A program made the translations under genes and the position numbers. Shown in pieces: positions 55,914 to 64,000 of a DNA stretch of 64,000 nucleotides (position 1 is the stretch's first letter; every line of letters starts with the position of its first letter). The stretch is taken from NCBI GenBank assembly GCA_933207985.1, contig OW240913.1:354241115-354305114 (forward strand). Reading direction: 5' to 3'. Below the pieces are notes generated by a model. The model was not told where the DNA came from and made no database searches. It saw nothing but the letters and a program-made list of their open reading frames with translations. The DNA is from Pelobates cultripes. Its lineage: Eukaryota; Chordata; Amphibia; Anura; Pelobatidae.

Positions 55914-55949
55914 CTGACGAAGGAGTCCTCGCACTCCGAAACGCGCGTC
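55914..55949 (+). ncRNA. Hammerhead core, right arm of palindrome
   Basis: Plus strand mirror of 55861-55896, with identical core and stem II. Stem I on this side is poorer (UG next to the core against CC), because the spacer replaces the partner strand. In a palindromic transcript the two arms would also pair with each other, which may compete with the ribozyme fold. Confidence 0.6.
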
Positions 55950-56757
55950 CCTTCACTTCACTTCACTTATCACTATGCACATGAAGGGATTCGTTTTTTA
56001 TCTTTTATTTTTCACTTTTCTGTAGTGAGTAGTTTTGTTGATGTATATAGCCTAAGCATTATCTAGTACTTTATCAAGGGCTGATGTAGACACTGGGTTT
56101 AATAGTAGCTTTAGTATAGAACACCCACAAAGGTGTTTATAGGAGTTTATAGGGAACAAGCTTAGCGGTGTCTACTGCAGCAGTTCTGTATATCAATAGC
56201 AGATTTAGTCTATTGGATCTTTAGACCAGACATTTATCAGCTTCCCTCACAACAGCAAGCTCTATTCCCGGCTGTGTAGATCGAACTGATGATTGTGGAT
56301 TGTTACAAACTTACTCCCAGTTTAGACAATAAGGGGGGGATATAGTTTGTATCTCATCAGCCACCGTTTACATTTTAGTTTCTTTTGGGCATTATGAGGT
56401 TAATAAAGCTTGTCTGCTCCTATATCTATTGTTTTTTGCCCTAAGATACTTTTTGACTTATTAGAGATACTAGAGTCTCTATTGCTTATATTCTATATAC
56501 CTTTCAAGAATTCTCTAAGAGATTTTGTATTTATGGTGTATATATCTCTTATATCAGTTATTTGAAGGACCTCTTTGGGGGTATCCTTCCAATCTAGCTA
56601 TTTTTGTTTTTCATATTTAATCTTCGGGTACAAGCCCATATTTAGGTGGAGCTGGTACCACCGTCCTGACCTTTTTTCCTGACCCTACCTCCAATCTTTT
56701 GGTTGGTTGGGGTGATAGGAAAACTAATTTGATTTTCTTTTTAATTGATTTAATATA

Positions 56758-58320
56758 CACTGCTCAAAAAAATAAAGGGAACACTTAAACAACACAATGT
56801 AACTCCAAGTCAATCACACTTCTGTGAAATCAAACTGTCCACTTAGGAAGCAACACTGAGTGACAATCAATTTCACATGCTGTTGTGCAAATGGGATAGA
56901 CAACAGGTGGAAATTATAGGCAATTATTAAGACACCCCCAATAAAGGAGTGGTTCTGCAGGTGGTGACCACAGACCACTTCTCAGTTCCTACGCTTCCTG
57001 GCTGATGTTTTGGTCACTTTTGAATGCTGGCGGTGCTTTCACTCTAGTGGTAGCATGAGACGGAGTCTACAGCCCACATACGTGGCTCAGGTAGTACAGC
57101 TCATCCAGGATGGCACATCAATTCGAGCTGTGGCAAGAAGGTTTGCTGTGTCTGTCAGCATAGTGTCCAGAGCATGGAGGCGCTACCAGGAGACAGGCCA
57201 GTACATCAGGAGACGTGGAGGAGGCCGTAGGAGGACAACAACCCAGCAGCAGGACCGCTACCTCCGCCTTTGTGCAAGGAGGAACAGGAGGAGCACTGCC
57301 AGAGCCCTGTAAAATGACCTCCAGCAGGCCACAAATGTGCATGTGTCTGCTCAAACGGTCAGAAACAGACTCCATGAGGGTGGTATGAGGGCCCGACGTC
57401 AATAGGTGGGGGTTGTGCTTACAGCCCAACACTGTGCAGGATGTTTGGCATTTGCCAGAGAACACCAAGATTGGCAAATTTGCCACTGGCGCCCTGTGCT
57501 CTTCACAGATGAAAGCAGGTTCACACTGAGCACATGTGACCGACGTGACAGAGTCTGGAGACGCTGTGGAGAATGTTCTGCTGCCTGGAACATCCTCCAG
57601 CATGACCGGTTTGGCAGTGGGTCAGTAATGGTGTGGGGTGGCATTTCTTTGGGGGGCCGCACAGCCCTCCATGTGCTTGCCAGAGGTAGCCTGACTGCCA
57701 TTAGGTACCGAGATGAGATCCTCAGACCCCTTGTGAGACCATACATTGGTGCGGTTGGCCCTGGGTTCCTCCTAATGCAAGACAATGCTAGTCCTCATGT
57801 GGCTGGAGTGTGTCAGCAGTTCCTGCAAGACGAAGGCCCGCCCATTCCCCAGACCTGAATCCAATTGAGCACATCTGGGACATCATGTCTCGCTCCATCC
57901 ACCAACGTCACGTTGCACCACAGACTGTCCAGGAGTTGGCAGATGCTTTAGTCCAGATCTGGGAGGAGATCCCTCAGTAGACCATCCGCCACCTCATCAG
58001 GAGCATGCACAGGCGTTGTAGGGAGGTCATACGGGCACGTGGAGGCCACACACACTACTGAGCCTCATTTTGACTTGTTTTAAGGACATTGCATCAAAGT
58101 TGGATCAGCCTGTAGTGTGTTTTTCCACTTTAATTTTGAGTGTGACTCCAAATCCAGACCTCCATGGGTTGAAAAATTTTATTTCCATTTTTTAATTTTT
58201 GTGTGATTTTGTTGTCAGCACATTCAACTATGTAAAGAACAAAGTATTTCAGAAGAATATTTAATTCATTCAGATCTAGGATGTGTTATTTTTGTGTTAC
58301 CTTTATTTTTTTGAGCAGTG
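56758..58320 (+). mobile_element. Tc1/mariner element, inactive (copy 3)
   Basis: Ends CACTGCTCAAAAAAATAAAG and, inverted, CACTGCTCAAAAAAATAAAG, with TA at 56756-56757 and 58321-58322. Same family as copy 2. It inserted into the TA at the outer edge of the palindromic PLE's right target copy, so it is the younger event. Confidence 0.95.
57055..58061 (+). pseudogene. Tc1 transposase pseudogene (copy 3)
   Basis: From ATG 57055: [39 protein letters not shown] and GRRR, an intact DNA-binding half. A stop at 57310-57312 and another near 57402 cut the linker. The catalytic half has FTDESRF (first Asp), GSVMVWGGIS and LLMQDNASPHVAG (second Asp). A deletion of about 20 nt at 57837, just before SPDLNPIEH, shifts the frame; a stop near 57979 follows. 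Less frame-damaged at the N-terminus than copy 2. Confidence 0.9.
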
Positions 58321-58322
58321 TA

Positions 58323-59750
58323 TATGTATGAGAGATCTGTCTACACATACTGATTTCAACCAATAGTATGTACCACAAGTATTGCTATATATATATACAT
58401 TTATATGATTATTCTTACCCCAGGTATTTAAAGGTGTATTGCTCTGTGTTTATGTTTTTTTTTACACACGGTGGGTTATGTGCACACCTTTTATATGTGG
58501 AAATGTTTATGTTTTGTGTATTTGGTTTTCAATAAAGTCTCTTACCATTTATGATATTTTTATAATAAAGGTAATTCTAGCGAGGTGGGTCCCTCTATTT
58601 TTCATTTGGAGTCCTAACCTCACTTTTTATATTTTTCAAGTATTGATTGTATAGTAAAACAAGAGACTGCACCACTTGTTTTAATTCTTTTAAAATCGTC
58701 ATTTAACTTTATAAAAATGTAAAGTGTAGCAATATTTTTTTAAATCATTTTTATAGTTATTTTTTTTCATCATTGATGGATGGGTAGCTAGATCCATTAA
58801 CAATAGGCAGATCAAGAATACCTTATATGGTAATAATCAAAACTGCCCTCTCTTGGGCTCTAAAGGAACAATACATATCACATAAAAAAAGATAAAGTCA
58901 AAACATTAAGGAGAAATAAGGTTGGGGTCCCAGTTTGCTGAGCATCCTAAGGTCTCTTTTAACACAATGCATTATATTGTTTAATTTGTCCATCCTCAGA
59001 AAAGCAATGCAGCCATGATCTCCAGGAGAAATTCTTATTTATCTGTATAACTCATCAGCATCTATGGTGCTATGGTGCTATTTCAACCTCCAGTACCTCT
59101 CATTTTAAAGTAACTCTCCCTCTCATCATGAACAGTTCTCGAAATGGAGCTGAGCTTTTATCTCTGTAGAGAGACATAGGAATGAGAGGAGAAGAACAGG
59201 AGGAAGCATGGAGGGAAATTTAAAGCCACATGAAAAAAAAAATGAGATAATTATTGTTTCCTAACATAGATAAGGAACATTTGACTTACTGCAAATTCCT
59301 ATTATTATAATTATTTACAAAGGGTCAACAAGTTCCATAGCACTGTATCAGAGGAGGAGTAACAAGACAAGTTGGATGTTCAGGAACAGAAGATGCTGGG
59401 CGCCCTGCTCAAATGGATTTCAATTCGTGTCATCCCAGATAACATACTGCTTCAGTTTCCTAATGCTCGGTAGATCACTTGGGAGCCATCAGTCATCCAA
59501 ATGGCCAGCTGAAGATTCTGTTAATCAATTATGCAAAGTTAAATGATATAGTGGACTATATTAAAGTCTCACACTAAAATTGATCGGTGTGCAAGCTCTT
59601 GTGATAACTGACAATTAATTATAAAAAAGAATTAGAAGACAATTAATTTAAAAGGGATTTCTATTGTTAATGCATTAAACATGTGCATTTCAACTTTATT
59701 TAATAAAAAAAAGGCTGAATTTGATGGACACATCTCTTTTCAGCCTATGT
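58323..59750. other. No gene seen
   Basis: AT-rich. The first 330 bp have phrases (TTCAATAAAGTCTCTTACC, GAGGTGGGTCCCTC) in the style of PLE or LTR ends, but no border was found. The rest looks single-copy. A short phrase at 59300-59345 may be an old interspersed repeat. Confidence 0.45.
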
Positions 59751-59753
59751 TAG

Positions 59754-59882
59754 TGATGGCGAACCTTTTTGAGCCCGAGTGCCCAAACCGCAATACATGC
59801 CAACTCTTTTCCCTCAAAGTGCCAACACGGCAATTAAACCTGAATACTGAGGTTTAAGTTTAGAAAAAACAACTCGTACAGT
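59754..59882 (+). mobile_element. hAT-type end relic
   Basis: GATGGCGAACCTTTTTGAGC followed by GAGTGCCCAAACC and CAAAGTGCCAACACGG. This resembles the subterminal sequence of old vertebrate hAT/Charlie-type elements. Only one end is seen. Confidence 0.45.
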
Positions 59883-59884
59883 TG

Positions 59885-60437
59885 TCCGAACTAATTCTCC
59901 TCTTCTTTCCCCCCAGCATCTTTCCTTCTGTACCCACAGCATATCCCCGTCTCCCCCAGCATCTCCTTCTCCTCTCCTCTCCTTTCCTCTCCTCTCCTCT
60001 CCCCAGATTCTTCTCCTCTCCCCTTCTCACCTAGAATTTCCTCCTCTTCCTCTCCCCCAGATTCTCCTCTTCCTCTCCCTATCTCCCCCAGCATATCCTC
60101 CTCCTTTCCCCCAGATTCTCCTCTTCCTCTCCCCTAGCATCTGCTCCTCCCCTTCTCCCCCAGCATCTCCTTCTCCAGCATCTCCTCCTGCTCCTCTCCC
60201 CCAGCATCTCCTCCTCCTCCTCTCCCCAGCTTCTCCTCCTCCTCCTCTCCCCAGCTTTTCCTCCTCCTCTCCCCAGCTTTTCCTCTTCTCTCCCCGCAGC
60301 ATCTCCTCCTCTCCCCAGCTTCTCCTCCTCCTCCTCTCCCCAGCTTCTCCTCTTCTCTCCCCGCAGCATCTCTTCTTCTCTCCCCCCAGCAGCTCCTCTT
60401 CTCTCTCCCCAGCATCTCCTCTTCTCTCCCCGCAGCA
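59885..60437. repeat. Polypyrimidine minisatellite
   Basis: About 550 bp of nearly pure C/T on the plus strand, with CCCCAGCATCTCCTCC-type units of roughly 25-50 bp. The minus strand is open in several frames as Arg/Gly/Glu-rich nonsense, which is an effect of composition and not a gene. Confidence 0.9.
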
Positions 60438-60439
60438 CT

Positions 60440-60647
60440 TCAACGTGCATGCGCATTAGGTTCCTCCAACCCCCGCTGGTTGACTTTGTTGGAGGAGGAG
60501 CGGTAGGCAGAGCCTAAACCAACACAGAGGGACATCGTCGCTGGAATCAGGTAAGTAACAGAAGGGATTGGGGGGAGGGAGGCACTATAGGGAGATATAG
60601 TGCCGGGAAAACAACTTTGTTTTCCTGGCACTATAGTTTACCTTTAA
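60440..60647 (+). mobile_element. T2-type MITE fragment
   Basis: GTGCATGCGCATTAGG and GAGGGACAT phrases are shared with 37860-37990. It ends at TTAA 60644-60647 with, inverted, TTAAAGGTAAACTATAGTGCC-like sequence. A CAGGAAAACAAAG/CTTTGTTTTCC hairpin sits near the end. Confidence 0.6.
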
Positions 60648-61516
60648 CTGGGTGTGGGTACTGCACAGGGGAAAGGGTGTGAGGAGGCAGAAGGGGAAAG
60701 AAAAGTGAAAGAAAATGGCAAGTGAGAGGGAAAAGTAATAGTTTTATGAGGTCAATTTTGGGAGTTCCTCAGTAAAACAAGAATAAAAGAGATTGGGGTT
60801 TATTTAGTAGTCAGTTAAACTGTAAAAGACAAATTAAACAAAAATATCAAAGCTCTGAGATTAGCTGGTTTGGAGATTTTTCAAAGTCACCAGTTTGTGC
60901 CTAACAACTGCCTTTAAATTTTCCGTTCTACACAATTCTCTATAATTTATAGCCGAGTATTTGGTGTCAGACCATCCCTATTAATAGTAACTAAAATTGT
61001 ACAGTAGTTGTGAAAAAGGAATTGAATAGAGAAAAAAGAATTGCAGTAGACGTACTGCATGTTCTTGTTATTATTACAAAACAGTATATTTTTGACATAC
61101 TGTCAATGACACACGGTCAGAACATCTTAAGAACAATCTATAAAGCATGCACTTCTCTTATCTGAAAAGTATCCGTACAAAACAGACCTCTAGCTAGCTC
61201 TAACTAATTAGGCAATGTCTATGGTTGGAAACAGCCGAACATCTTCATGTGATTTTTTCAAGATGAAAATATGTCTGTATTAGAACATAAGGCCCGTTCA
61301 ACATAGCATTGAGATTAAGGTCTTCGCGTAGCTCTAAATCAGACAGAAGGACAATACAGAAAATTGACGCATCTTGCACAATAAGGGGTTAAGCTATTTA
61401 ATTTGACTTTATGATATCTAAAGAGGAACTTTCATGTCAAAAATCTCTTCTGTTATATAGTTAAAATTCATTACTGTTTTACTAAATTAAATCACAAAAA
61501 AAAACAAAAATCAAGC
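60648..61516. other. No gene seen
   Basis: AT-rich single-copy-like DNA, no recognisable frame. Confidence 0.5.
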
Positions 61517-61530
61517 ACATGTCAGTAACA

Positions 61531-62407
61531 CGAAAAGAGAAAAAATCAGCGCACTACTGCCACACAAATAAATAAAGAAGGCAGCACTTCTCAGAGGGGA
61601 GTCCCCTATAATCCCCTAACTATAAAAGGTAAAAACAAAAAAAAGGATAAGAGTGCGCCTAAAATGTATAATAAAACATATAACAGTAAAAGTAAATATA
61701 AAATGGTAATGATGAATAAAAAATGGTAATAAACAATAGTCCAAAACACTTATCAAGAGTCCGTAATGGTGAGTTCTTTTGAGGAAACAGGAAATCCTGA
61801 GACGTGAAATGTAGTGGAATCTTCACAATAGTGTACTCGAATCCAGTGAAAAATATATGAAAGGGAAACAGAAACAGGAACTCCAATGATACAGTATATC
61901 ATCGAGAATAAAATTCTAAAGTAGTAAAAATAGCCGTACTCACACTTTTCAGAGCTAGATCCTAGCTCTGATATTAAGCGCGTGAAGTGGAAAAATCCCC
62001 GCTCAAGGATATGTAAAGTAGTGTTTGAGTGGAGAGTTTCTGGCCCAGATTCAGTGTTCGAGTAAATGTTGTTCAACCCAAAATGAGAGAATAAGAATAT
62101 AGTGCTCTCTGTATATAGTTGAGCGAAAGGATGTAAAGTAGATTACTTACATTCTATAGAGCAGGCTTATACTGCTCGGTGTAAACGTTTGGGTGGTATA
62201 ATCCCCACCTATGGATTCTTTGGGTTCCTTGTGGATATAGATCAGATGCAAGGGTAAAATAAAAAATATAAGTAAAAAAATATAAAAATAATTTTGGACT
62301 ATTGTTTATTACCATTTTATATTTATCATTACCATTTTATATTTAATTTTACTGTTATATGTTTTATTATACATTTTAGGCGCACTCTTATCCTTTTCTT
62401 TGTTTTT
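61531..62407 (-). mobile_element. Small PLE-like element with inverted arms
   Basis: A perfect 14-bp direct repeat ACATGTCAGTAACA lies outside (61517-61530, 62408-62421). Inside are a 100-bp left tail, a left arm (61631-61746), 546 bp of unique centre, and a right arm (62293-62407) that is the reverse complement of the left with few differences (GTGCGCCTAAAATGTATAAT is shared). Tail on one side only, inverted arms and a 12-14-bp duplication repeat the plan of 49461-54542 and 55180-56745. There is no coding sequence. The PLE label is by architecture. Confidence 0.65.
61775..61827 (+). ncRNA. Possible decayed hammerhead motif
   Basis: TTGAGGA, then CAGG/CCTG around AAAT, then GTGAAATGTAG. If CUGAGGA and GAAACG are the ancestral boxes, the changes are C-to-T transitions. 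Weak by itself; it gains support from lying inside an element with PLE architecture. Confidence 0.25.
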
Positions 62408-62421
62408 ACATGTCAGTAACA

Positions 62422-62754
62422 AGCTAACATCAAATCAGTACAACAGACTGCTAATTTAAAACAGTCAGACAGACCAACCGCTGTCTGCAAAATACTCATG
62501 GATCCCAGCAGCTCACACTGTGTGAAGGGAAAGTAATCTGCACCAAAACTTATTTTTTTTAAATTAAATAATGAATCGAATATTGTACTATTTATATTAA
62601 CTAACACCGAAGTTGCATTCCTAGAACAATTAAAGACATTCCATAGCTCTGAATGCTTCAACCTGGTTCATGCAAGAGTTCTGTTAGCAGGTTCCATGAG
62701 CTGATCGTAACTTGGTATCAAGTGTACTTTGCTACTGTAGGGAGATTTGGAGAC
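62422..62754. other. No gene seen
   Basis: AT-rich sequence between the small PLE-like element and the CR1 remnant. Confidence 0.45.
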
Positions 62755-64000
62755 ATGGAGATTTGGTATCAGATGTTACGGTAGGTGAAAGTTTAGGATC
62801 CAGTGATCATCAGTCAGTGTGGTTTAATATAAGAACAGTGACTGAGTCACACCACACAAAAACAAAAAACAAAAGTTTTAGACTTTAGAAAAAACAGACT
62901 TTTCTAAAATTAGAATATGGGTAGAGGAGTCATTATCAGACTGGAGCAATTTAAATGGAGTCCAAGAGAAATGGGATTATTTAAAAGTTGCACTATTGAA
63001 GGCAACAGAAAAATTGCATTAGGCTTGTCAGTAAAAGCAAAAAATTCAAGAAACCACTGTGGTACTCCGCAGATGTGGCCAAAATAGTTAAAAACAAAAA
63101 GTTAGCATTTAGGAATTATAAAAAACCCAGAGTGAGGGAGACAAAATGATCTATAAGATTAGGCAGAAAGAGGCTAAGCAAGTTATAAGAGCTTCCAAAT
63201 CACACACAGAAGAGAAAATAGCACAGTCAGTAAAAAAAGGGGGATAAAACATTTTTTAGATACATAAATGAGAAAAGAAAAGTAAAACAGGGATTAGTTA
63301 GATTAAAAACAAAAGAAGGAAGGTATGTAGAAGAGGATAAAGGTCTAGCTGACTGCCTCAATTAATATTTTTGTTCTGTATTTACAGATGAAAATTAAGG
63401 AAAGGGACCCTAGCTAGAGAAAAGGATAAATGAGTCATTTGATGTGAGCTATTAGAGGAAGAGGTTCTATTTCAACTGTCAAAAGTAAAGACAAATAAGT
63501 CAATGGACTCCATGAATACAACGCAAAGCTATTAAGAGCTTAGTGGTGTACTAGCAAAACCATTAACAGATTTATTTAACCAATCATTGTTAACAGGAGT
63601 AGTCCCAGAAGATTGGAAGTTAGTGAATTTTGTGCCCATTTACAAGAAAGGTAATAGGGAGGAGTCGGGCAACTATAGGCCAGTAAGCCTTACTTCAGTA
63701 GTGGGGAAAGTGATGGAAACCATGTTAAAGGATAGGATTGATGAACATCTAAAAACACATGGATTTCAAGATCAGAGACAATATGGGTTTACTTCAGGGA
63801 GATCATGCCAAACTAATCTTATTGATTTTTTTGATTGGGTAACTAAAACTATAGATCAGGGTGGTGCAGTAGACATTGCTTACCTAGATTTCAGTAAGGC
63901 TTTTGACACTGTTGCACATAGAAGGCTTATCAATAAACTGCAATCTTTAAGTTTGGATTCCAATATTGTTGAATAAGTAAGGCAGTGGCTGAGTGACAGG
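62755..64000 (+). pseudogene. CR1 LINE remnant (endonuclease end and RT)
   Basis: From about 62782 the plus strand reads DVTVGESLGSSDHQSVWFNI, the conserved end of the CR1 APE endonuclease (SSDH with catalytic Asp/His). A linker with many stops and shifts follows (62880-63580). Then from 63587 the RT frame is open: GVVPEDWKLVNFVPIYKKG, NYRPVSLTSVVGKVME, QYGFTSGRSC and YLDFSKAFDTVAH (motif A Asp). A stop (TAA 63974-63976) sits before VRQWLSDR. The active-site YADD region is beyond the window. Inactive copy; its 3' end lies outside. Confidence 0.88.

Larger units (their letters stand above)
55180..56745 (+). mobile_element. Penelope-derived palindromic element without coding region
   Basis: Two inverted arms (55183-55896 and 55914-56612) meet at a 17-bp spacer. 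A 133-bp tail (56613-56745) follows the right arm and ends with GGTTGGTTGGGG and T-rich sequence, like the tail of the 49461 element. A 12-bp direct repeat TGATTTAATATA lies outside (55168-55179, 56746-56757). The arms carry facing hammerhead motifs. The left arm has about 20 bp more near 55838-55858, and point differences are few. There is no RT or endonuclease. It matches the full element with everything between the arms removed. Confidence 0.8.

Noticed and set aside
59891..60456. Several overlapping Arg/Gly/Glu-rich minus-strand frames
   Set aside because: All come from a polypyrimidine repeat with few stop codons on the complementary strand; three phases are open at once.
61753..62076. 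107-codon minus frame in the small palindromic element
   Set aside because: No similarity to RT or endonuclease and no conserved motif; it lies in the unique centre and is likely chance.

Overview
The window reads as intergenic or intronic DNA from a large, repeat-rich amphibian (frog-type) genome. I see no host protein-coding gene that I would defend. Nearly everything recognisable is a transposable element or a relic of one. The frog reading comes from the mix: Penelope-like elements (PLEs) with hammerhead ribozymes, Tc1/mariner elements of several families, TTAA-target DNA transposons, T2-type MITEs, hAT-type elements full of GTTCGCC words, a CR1 LINE, an L1 LINE and gypsy-type LTRs. One 100-N assembly gap lies at 48729-48828.

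Layout. 1-4049 is AT-rich with one PLE-like relic. 4050-12094 is an 8-kb hAT-type composite with an 8-bp target duplication. It holds a minisatellite split by a TTAA element (5395-9113), a rearranged gypsy pol piece whose integrase end precedes the reverse transcriptase, and a 91-bp tandem repeat. 12193-20534 may be a second hAT-type composite; it contains a complete but coding-poor LTR retrotransposon (12468-17686, minus strand, tRNA-Ser primer site) and a probable 1.5-kb solo LTR. 21552-27042 holds two TTAA elements, a hAT end, a PLE endonuclease relic and a dead Tc1 element. 27736-31916 is a pile-up of an L1 lacking its 3' half, an LTR and a hAT transposase pseudogene. 33374-34364 is a solo LTR and 35060-35534 a hAT MITE, each with a perfect target duplication. 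36938-37478 carries a Myb-like ORF. 44664-47732 is a Tc1 element abutting a DD37E element inside a (TA)n tract.

The most interesting part is 47761-62407. A 408-bp direct-repeat unit carries a well-formed hammerhead ribozyme fold (48002-48069). A Penelope-like element (49461-54542) has an open 797-codon RT plus GIY-YIG frame, two 1291-bp inverted arms that each carry a hammerhead, and a 14-bp target duplication. A second element (55180-56745) has the same outer plan (about 700-bp inverted arms, hammerheads, one 133-bp tail, a 12-bp duplication) but no coding centre. A third (61531-62407) has 115-bp arms, a 100-bp tail and a 14-bp duplication. The repeated plan points to a common insertion mechanism for inverted-terminal PLEs. 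The window ends in a CR1 reverse transcriptase pseudogene.

None of the transposases here is intact. The only long undamaged catalytic ORF is the PLE, and even its N-terminal region lies in another frame.
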